Origin: Rhodamnia argentea
Taxonomy: Eukaryota; Streptophyta; Magnoliopsida; Myrtales; Myrtaceae
Direction of reading: 5' to 3'
Length of the DNA: 64,000 nt
NCBI RefSeq assembly: GCF_020921035.1
Contig: NC_063154.1
Span: forward strand, 21,115,861 to 21,179,860
Of this stretch, positions 56,040 through 64,000 are shown one piece after another (the first letter of the stretch is position 1; every line of letters starts with the position of its first letter). Position numbers and translations under genes: made by a program. The notes under the pieces are model-generated. The model was not told where the DNA came from and ran no database searches. It was given only the letters and a program-made list of their open reading frames with translations.

Positions 56040-59000
56040 AAAACAACATTCACTTGGTATACCAATTTGCATGCAAACTCTATTCAAACATGAACTGAGA
56101 TGGAAAGATAGTTCCATTCTCAATTTTACCGATCGGTACCAGAGGTGACATGGCTGATTTGGCAAGGATGTAACGGTACAACACCAAGACAGCTGATCGG
56201 TTTATTGCTCGTTTCAAGAAATCCAGGAACATGTGTTTGGCTTCTCTTACCAAGAGAGAATTCATTGGTTTAGCCTTCAATGGGTTAAAGTTTAATTTGA
56301 GGGAAAGGTTCGATGGACAATCCTTTGATGATCTTTTTCAATTAATCGCTTGAGTTTCCAAGTATGAGCATTTGTTGAAAGAAAGAGACAAGAAGCCGAT
56401 GAAGGACAATCGGTAGATAGTGACTCTTGCGGAAAGTACCGAGTTCAAGGATTACGCTAAAGAAGAGAATAAGAAAGCGATTACAACTATGGTATTGTAA
56501 AAACCTTATGTTTATCCAGCTCTTAAACCGACAAGAGTCGGATACGTCTTAAAGTTTAAAGCTAAGGAGATAAACAACTACTCTTTTGACATCTTTAAAT
56601 TGGATGCGATATTTGACTTGTTGCTGAAAGATGGCCTAACCAAATTGGTTGAAGGTCAAGTAATCCCATTTAAAGAGAAGTTGGTTGACAAGAGGTACTG
56701 CAAGTGGCATCATTCTATGACCCATGATATCGTGAATTGCATTGTCTTTAGAAAGACAATCCAAGAGGCAATTCGGCAAGGCAAGATTAAGGTTGCTGAA
56801 AACAAAGGCAAAGCTGCAATGGAGGTAGACACGGATCCGTTCTCGAAGATGACATGCATGATTAATATCCATGAGCCATCTAGATATGAGGAGATGGGAC
56901 TTTGTACTCGTTGTCACCAAGAGTTGATAAATAGGAATCGGGATGTTCCAAGGTTTCAATTTATGAGAGGAACAAGAGGAAGATACAGATTGGAATCGTT
57001 CGTTCGCAAAGACAGTAGACCACGGATAAGGTCCGAGATAGTATCAACTAGGCATTCTTCTGTTTAATCAAGAAAGAAAGAAGCCCAACCAAGACAGCTA
57101 GTGCTAGTGCTTGAAGGGAAAGATATCGATGATCGGGCTGATAGGAAGGAGGTTTACCCTAAGCTACCAAAACAAGTTCTTCTAGCCCAAGAAATCGAAA
57201 GGCGAGCTCACAAAGAAGAGAAAACCCCATGAAAGCCTGAGAAGAAGAAGAGTTTGTAGCAACGTTATAAAGAATGAGATCCCATAGTAGGCCTGTTGGG
57301 AGAGTCTAGTGGGAAGTTTGATTATGTTGTGTACTATGGGGATACATTCGATTATCCACCCCCGTCACTGCCAGTTGAACCAACGGGTTGGGGAGATGAG
57401 TCCGATGTTCCACCACCAAATCCAGTTCCACAAAACATATAGAAGAAGAGGACGGTTAAGGTTCCACACAACCCTCATGAAGAGAAATGGTCAGTAACTA
57501 GGCCACCTGGTTAAGCGTCTTACCGAACCATTAAAAGACACTTTCGGCGAATGAAAGGCGGACGGAGGAATTTCGGGAACAACCAAACATGAGGCATGAC
57601 ATTACAAAATTCAACATCCAGGCCTTATAGTAGAAAAGACAATTGGGTTTGGAGACGTAGTTCTATTGAGAAGGAACCCACTAAGGCGGAGAGAGTTACC
57701 TCCACATATGATTCGGGAAGTTACTCTCGTCTAGAATTTGGAAGAGGAAAGGACATTCAAGACACACCTCGAACAATCAACTTTGGGTAGTTCATTGTAG
57801 CACTTAGCCTAAAGCATAAAGGAAAGTCAAAATAAAGGAATCATAAGTTATCGCGGGAGGATAGCAAGAGTTGCTAAGCGAGCCAGTCTAAGATCTTGAA
57901 AAAGTCTCTCTCTCCAATAAGGATCAATATGGTTCATGCAAAGCTCCCACCCGAGTACGGGGCATGTTCAATAGTGGAAGAAGATCTTGAGCACATATCG
58001 AAGAAAGAGATAGCGATGGAAGAATTTCAGTTCTCTGATAATGAGGCCATCAAGTTTGAGAAGGTACCATTGGATAGAGCCAAGCACTTGAAATCTTTGG
58101 TTATCTCAGGGAGAGTCAATGGTCGTCCCGTCGGTAAGATCTTTGTAGATGCATGAGCATCCTTGAATCTTATATCTTACAAATATTTCAAGAAGTTGGG
58201 GAAAGACGAATAGGACATCATCCCGTCGAACGATCGGTTGTCCGACTTTCTTGGAGAAGTCACCGAAGTCAAGGGGGCGGTTGTACTTGATCTAACCATA
58301 GGGTCCAAGACGTCAAAGACCACCTTTTTTGTAATAGAGTCATATAGTTCATATAACTTGCTGCTTGGAAGGGATTGGATACATTCCAATCAATGCGTAC
58401 ATTCAACTCTCCATCAAGTGTTAGCATTTTGGAAAGATGAGAAAGTGGAATACATCGAGGCCAACTCGGGACTTGCTCCAATGGGTTGGATTGAGATCCA
58501 TCAAAGGTGTCGGGATCATCAATGTGGAAATTATGTTGTTGAACTACCGAGGATGGACTTACAGTTCTTTGCTTATTGTTGCTTCGGGGATAGAAAGACT
58601 AAATGGATCCCTAAGTCAAGCTTGGCATTAGGTGAATTACATACTCTATATGGAAGACGAATCCTTATTACAAGAAGTTTGTGAGAGGTACTTTGCATAT
58701 TTGGCGAAAATAGCTCAGCAAAGTGTTGAAACTTCAGATCGCATTGAATAGTGGAAAGAATCACCAACTAAGGAAGACAATAAAGCGATAGAGGCTCAAG
58801 ATCCATTGCTGGAAGTTGATAGTGGAGAATCCGGGTGTCACCTCTTGGTATATGTGAGTACTTTCCTACAAGGGGGCATGAAAGAAGACTTGATCAACTT
58901 GATTAGAAGGTACAAAGATTGCTTCGCATGGGATTATCATGAGATGCCTGGTCCGTCAAGAGATATTGTCGAACATCGCCTTCCAATTAAGAAGGGATTT

Positions 59001-59159
59001 CACCCACACAAACAACCGGCGAGGAGATTCGCCCCGGATGTAGTTGATAAAGTCAAGGAAGAGATATAAAGGCTGCTGAAGGCAAGATTCATTGAGACAA
59101 CTAGGTATGTGGAGTGGATCTCGAATATTATTCCCCTGAAAAAGAAGAATGGAAAGTTA
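56040..59159 (+). pseudogene. Decayed Ty3 Gag-Pol remainder
   Basis: Fragments in order: rest of Gag (FIARFKKSRNMCLASLTKRE), a Cys/His stretch (KRYCKWHHSMTHDIVNCIVF), the protease region (KIFVDA, a stop, then ASLNLISY), LLGRDWIHSN, and the start of reverse transcriptase (DCFAWDYHEMPGPSRDIVEH, FIETTRYVEW, IIPLKKKNGK). Stops and frameshifts separate them. The Gly codon of the protease active-site triad region is a TGA (58,155-58,157). Everything from the catalytic half of reverse transcriptase onward is missing, because another LTR retrotransposon begins at 59,160. Confidence 0.8.
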
Positions 59160-60296
59160 TGTTAGTGGCTAGTGATTTCATCTAGAGGGGGGGTGAATAG
59201 GTGATAGAGTGTGATTTTAAGAATTTATTGCGAAATTTAGATCACACGGCGTAAAATAGAGATCTCGGATGATGGAGACAGAGTGTATCACAACGAGCAA
59301 GTAATTCAATTGACGCATGATATGTAATGTGATCAATGCACGCTGTTCGTGTACAGTTTAGCTATCACAATATATCTAGAGTGATCAAAGAAAGAGATAA
59401 GGAAAAGCGCATAGAGGGTTTATAGTGGTTCGGCTTTAGTTAAACCTACGTCCACTTCTTTAACCGACACCCAATCGGCTGGATTCCACTAGTAAGCTAC
59501 TCGGAGGTTACGGATCAATGATCTCCTTGACACGCAGGACTTCACACCTAGCACTCAACACTCGTGTGTACACCTCCTCACAATTACAATGGATAGATCA
59601 AGAAGTGTGTTGAAAATGGAGTTCACTCTATCTAAGAATTATGAACACTTTTCCCTCTTAACGTCGATCTCTGTTTCCCTTCGTCTTCGAGATATCTTTT
59701 GTACTCTTTCGCCTCCAATCTAGCTGTTGCAAGGCATCCCGAAGAGATCTCTCCAAATTTACCCTTTTGGACGAGATGATTACCAAAAGAAGATCTCTTA
59801 GTCGTTGGGGATCGCCAAAGGAAAGTCTTCCTCGCTTGGATCAAATCGCCCATACAATTATGATCCCGGGTTTCCATAAATGGTTTCTTCCATTTGGAAA
59901 GTCTTTGTTTTTCTTCTTGGTTTCGCATCCTTGATTGATCTTCGTCACCGAGAATCTTCAAGAATGATCCAGCTTGATGGTGTCCGTTGATATGCATTAA
60001 TTAAGCTCAATTTGTATTCCTCTTGAAGTTTTGATTATTACTCGTGAAGTACTTCTCTCGGAGCTTAAGTGTCATTGCAACGTTTGAGCTATCCCCGCTC
60101 ATCGTCTGAGCTCGAACTAGAGTTTGAGACTCTCGGAAACAATATCTCGAGCCAAATCCTTTTGCCGATTCAATCCCGTGCATCCCCGCACCAAAGGATA
60201 ATATGCAAAACAAGTAAATCACGGCATTATCTCAAAACATAAGAGAACTTGGATTGTTTTGTCAATTTCAAAATCGTCTAGGGATTTTTCTCAACA
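59160..60296 (-). mobile_element. 3' LTR of an LTR retrotransposon read leftwards
   Basis: The left end is tgttagtggc and the right end ctcaaca, so on the minus strand the LTR runs TGTTGAG...CTAACA, 1,137 bp. Immediately right of it is the complement of a polypurine tract (AAAAAGGGGGAGAT), the classical junction before a 3' LTR. It cuts the Ty3 reverse transcriptase at a Lys/Leu codon. The expected 5-bp target duplication would be agtta (59,155-59,159). The partner LTR is beyond the window. Confidence 0.7.
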
Positions 60297-60312
60297 ATCT
60301 CCCCCTTTTTGA
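60297..60312 (-). other. Polypurine tract
   Basis: The complement reads AAAAAGGGGGAGAT and abuts the LTR end. A second, similar tract (complement: AAAAAGGGGGAGAATG) lies at about 60,953-60,969. Multiplied polypurine tracts upstream of the 3' LTR are known from Sirevirus-type copia elements. Confidence 0.65.
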
Positions 60313-60839
60313 TAATGACAAAACAATCCACAATAGTAACGAGTAATTGAGTTAAAAAGGTGAGCAACTCTAGCAAAGTTACTCTAGTGAGGATCTTGCT
60401 AAGGAATAATTTTAGTGGTTCGTTACTTGTACTTTTAGCAAGAATAAGTTCTGAAAAAAATGCAATTATATACGATGATGAGCGGTCTCGGAACTTGTGC
60501 TATCTCAATTGATGAGTTTGTATTCTAAGTGCATATACTTATTGAGATGTGTAATAGTTTCATATACGATGCGAGTATGAAAGTTGTAACTCCTCAGAGC
60601 ATCACATTATGTTAGATGCTCGGAGCTTGTCCTGTTTAGCTAATGCTTTCAAGTTTAACCCGTCAAGTGAAATATGTGATTTTGAGAGAAGGGAACTTGT
60701 TCACTTACTCAGCTTAGGAGAAGGTACTCCTTTTCGGATGATGTTTCCACAGATCATGCTTAACTTGAGATCTTGTATTTGAGGGATTCTTGCTAGAATA
60801 CGCACGCATATCACAGATTGATTTTACACGATTCATTCA

Positions 60840-60916
60840 CATATTTTTCATATCACATCACGACATTACAAGTTAGTCATATATCTCACATATCACATCA
60901 CGACATCACAAGTTAT
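60840..60916. repeat. Short tandem duplication next to the second polypurine tract
   Basis: A block reading catatcacatcacgacat followed by tacaagtta or cacaagtta occurs twice, about 45 bp apart, between the LTR and the antisense frame. Confidence 0.6.
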
Positions 60917-61456
60917 AACACAATTATGTCACACATGTCTCACAATATACCATTCTCCCCCTTTTTGTCATCAGCAAAAGGGAGTGACCTGCATAGTCGG
61001 ATACGAATTGTAGAGATAAAACGTTGCTCCTCTTGAATTCGATGCCTATTCGGGTCATCTATGCAATATACTCAAATCAATCATGCTAACATTCGGATAT
61101 GAAATTTAGCAGAGAATAATGAATCATTCAATCAAATGAATCGGAAGAGAAAAGGACAGTGTTCAGAGTGAGATTCAGAATACAGATCCAAACATGAAAT
61201 GTTGTAAAAAAACAGTTTAAGGTTTTGGTGTTTGGTCCGGTTGATAAGATGATGGGGCTTGATCTGAAGTGGAGGCTTGGTCCGTAGATAGTTGAACTAG
61301 GACAAACTTGGATAGCCGATTTAACTTAAGGTCCAGATCCCGCTTCATAGTGAGGATCCTGTTGTCCAAGAAGCCCAGCTGAGATTCCGAATAATCATGG
61401 ACAGTTTTCTGAATTTTTGCAACCTCAGCATCTACCTTTGTACTCGGGCTTTCAAC

Positions 61457-63550
61457 TTACGAGCGTAGAGAGGTCCAAAGCTCTGACCATTTTTGGTTCA
61501 TCTCTTGTTTCCTGTGTGCTATCTCCCTGAGAAGGTCCGAGTCATTAGCACTGTCTGTTTCATCCGTCCGAGTGCTCACATTTGTTGACTCCCCCTGAGT
61601 CCTTACATGGTGCTTAGATGATGAAGCAGATTTGCCTGGGAGATTTGCTATTTCAGCAGCATTAGTATCTGTTTCGGTTTGCTCCCTCTCGGACGTTCCT
61701 TCTTGTGGATGTGCCCCCTCGGTCTTTGTTCCCTGTTCGGGAACAGATGACATTTCTTCTCTCGTTGTATCTCTTCCTTCTTCTGTGTCCTCTCTCTCCT
61801 TTTTCTGCTGCTCCGGTTGAGTGGCAGTCTCATCCTCATATGTTGATCTGACGATCGTTTGGATCAGCTCTTCTAATTCTGTATCATTTGTTGCTGAGCT
61901 GTCCGAGATGTGCTCCTTTTCAATTCTATCAAGTAGCACCTTAGCAAGTTTTCTTCTTTTGATGCTAGGTCCGGTTGATTTGTGAGCAATCATCTTGATC
62001 CTCCTCTTTCGAGTGGATTACGAGGATGTTTTCGCAGATTTGTTATGTGGAGTTTCAATAGCGGGCGCCTTTTGAGGAAGATCTATAGGGATCACCTTCT
62101 TCTTTCTATCTCTCCAGCTTCCATCTTCAAATATGTAACCCATTTTTGTGAGCATTCTCTCGACCACACTTCCCCGATGGAGCTCTACGGATCCGAGTTC
62201 CAGAGGTACCACTATCTGCCGGTACTCAAAGATTTTGCTTATCGGAGATCTATAGGGCAGGTGACCCTTATTCTTCTTCACTGCTCTTCTCATGTGCGGA
62301 AAGATTAGGTGAGGCGGAAGAAAGGGTTTTCAATTTAGAATGGCCTAGATAAGCTTTGCCTCATACCTTGAGATATCCGTCTTTGAGGATCCCTTTGGCC
62401 TTGGGCAGTTGATAACTACTTTATGCGGTATGATGGTCCTCGGAGGGAAGTGGTGATGCTCAACGTGTAGCTTGTTGGCTCTTGAGAGATCGGGGTTGCC
62501 AGACAGCTCCTTGTAAACATCTTCATCTGATATAGGAATTTTGGTGAAACCGAATAGCTCGGTCCGAAGAATGTCTGCCAGGTCTTCAGCAATCGGAATG
62601 ATGTTCTACTCCCCGTAAGAAAATTGAATTGCATTTCTATCGATCATTGTGAAGTTCGAGTAGAAATAGGCGATCGATTCAGTATAGGTTGGAGTGGTTA
62701 AGGAGCAGAAGTTATGGAGCTGCAAGTTGGTGAGGGGATAGAGGATCTGCAGACCATTCCTTTCAAAAAAGTCTGAATCAACAGGTCTGTTAGGCATAAT
62801 GCCTCTAGCACGTAGTGCCTTGTAGCCTTGTTGATGTTCTTTCGATCCGAAGACCCTATCTCCCTCTTCTTCATCAGCCAAAAACTTCATCGGTACAGGC
62901 TTGAAAAAGGAATAAATCAGTTCATCATCATCATCCCTCAGATGTTCGATCACGAAATTTCTTCCTCCTTCACATCCTCCTTTTGAGCACTTCCCCGCTC
63001 AATCTCTACGGGTTCTCCAACCTTTCCTTTTCCCTTTCCGAAGGGACTACTCTTCCGAAATTCGGTTCCTATCCGGTAGCTAGCCCTATTTATTTTCGAG
63101 TGAGCATCTCGGAAAATTTGTACAGCTCTTTCTCATTGAAGAACCTATTCAATTTTACAAATTCCAGAATGTTACTTTCATACCTACCATCAATCCACAT
63201 CCCTTTAATGGCATTCGATACACCCCTAGCTAGCTTTATCCTTTTTTCAATAGGCAAACTAGCGTTTTCCTCGGGGGTTCGGATTACCGTGGAAGAGATT
63301 CGTTCTTGAATCTTCTTGCGTTTCTCTTCTGTCATTCCTGTTGGCGAAGTCTTTGCCATGTGAGCGATCAATCTCTATGCCTGCTTTTCAGCTTCACTCG
63401 GCAAGGTGGTGAGGTCGTAATGGGTTGGAGCATTGCCGGATGCTCTCTGTTCTTTGGATCCTAGACGAACAGAACGACGAGAGCCAGCAGCTGATGATTT
63501 CTGTGCCGAAGGATTCTTGGGCCCTATGAGGAATGAGAATTGTCGGGCGA
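61457..63550 (-). pseudogene. Retrotransposon accessory ORF with plant-transposon-protein domain
   Basis: On the minus strand one frame stays readable from 62,953 to 61,457, broken only by isolated stops (near 62,606, 62,346, 62,327 and 62,018). Landmarks are MPNRPVDSDFFERNGLQIL, FYSNFTMIDRNAIQFSYGE, DLSRANKLHV, KVVINCPRPKG, DISRYEAKL and MLTKMGYIFEDGSW, which I match to the 'putative plant transposon protein' domain. The last 178 codons are Glu/Lys/Thr-rich and look disordered or coiled. An upstream block (RRSVRLGSKEQRASGN, 63,400-63,550) lies beyond a frameshift. Its place just before the 3' LTR resembles the env-like position of Sireviruses. The function of the domain is unknown to me. Confidence 0.65.
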
Positions 63551-64000
63551 TTCTGATCGTGGAGCTTTGAGAGATTTAGGGTTTTTTGGATTTCGTAAGA
63601 TTGAGTGAGCGAGTAGAAAAGGTTTAGGGTGCGGGAGGCGGTTCTTATTTTGATAAAATAGGAAATTCTTTTGAAAATATTTTGAGAATATTTCAGCTCA
63701 ATCAATTTAATTTCAATCAAGGCAATCAAATATTCAATCGGAACAATAAGCACAATCACATAATATTTGCCGAATATTTAAGAAGATTGTGTTGATGCGT
63801 ACCTTATTTGTTGCCAAAAATAAAAACGACTTACGCACCAAGATTTCGAACGATCAAATCTTTTGTCGTATCCGCTCGGAAGATGTTGTCTTCGGATGGT
63901 CCTCTAAGTTCCGAGATCCTTGAGTTCCTTTAGATGATGCTTTCAAGCTCGGAAGTCGCTGAAAGTCTTGAGATGATATTTTTAAATTACGAGGCAATTT
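63551..64000. other. Element interior or flank, no coding seen
   Basis: Non-coding on both strands as far as I can tell. No second LTR start is visible before the end of the window, so pol, if present, would lie to the right. Confidence 0.35.

Noticed and set aside
1-64000. CRISPR arrays, bacterial operons or phage genes
   Set aside because: The DNA is clearly plant nuclear, and repeats here are tandem units, LTRs and TIRs, not spacer arrays.

Overview
This window looks like nuclear DNA of a woody eudicot plant. It has spliced genes with GT-AG introns, a plant-type tRNA-Gln, TATA and telo-box promoters, plant-restricted families (BAHD acyltransferase, GRP7-type RNA-binding protein, classical arabinogalactan protein, B-box protein) and many Ty1/copia, Ty3 and MITE remnants. 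A Myrtaceae-like origin is only an impression from the style of the repeats.

Six protein genes look intact: mitochondrial ribosomal protein bL27 (+, about 3.16-3.89 kb, with a probable 5' UTR exon near 0.6 kb); a classical AGP25-27-like arabinogalactan protein (+, 19.18-19.60 kb); an intronless clade-III BAHD acyltransferase (+, 22.26-23.57 kb); DPH3, the diphthamide and Elongator cofactor (-, 31.0-31.25 kb); a glycine-rich RRM protein of the GRP7/GRP8 type with one intron (+, 39.74-40.54 kb); and a conserved 92-residue plant protein of unknown function (-, 44.94-45.32 kb, with a probable 5' UTR exon at 47.4 kb). A nuclear tRNA-Gln(CUG) lies at 33.02 kb. They form no operon or obvious pathway. 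bL27m, DPH3, tRNA-Gln and the GRP all serve translation or RNA metabolism, and three of them carry telo-box-like motifs near their 5' ends.

Broken gene copies are common: a frameshifted TMEM45/DUF716 membrane protein (27.3-28.0 kb, -), a decayed B-box zinc-finger gene (43.3-43.7 kb, -), one exon of allantoinase (36.57-36.69 kb, +) and the 3' half of an organellar (plastid-type) trnH (35.60-35.65 kb).

The rest is repeat-rich. From 4 to 14 kb there are TIR elements, a solo LTR, a 2.9-kb non-autonomous LTR element inserted in an older MITE, and a copia integrase fragment. From 15.7 to 19.15 kb a 783-bp unit is repeated about 4.4 times and ends about 30 bp before the AGP start codon. From 33.8 to 36.2 kb and 47.6 to 53.1 kb there are MITEs, several with 9-bp target duplications (Mutator-type), and several elements with a G+C-rich core between A+T-rich inverted arms. 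From 54.1 to 59.16 kb lies a decayed Ty3 element, interrupted at 59,160 by a second LTR retrotransposon that runs leftwards and leaves the window on the right. I found no convincing new multi-gene system. The most unusual structures are the promoter-abutting tandem array and the recurring G+C-rich cores in different TIR families.
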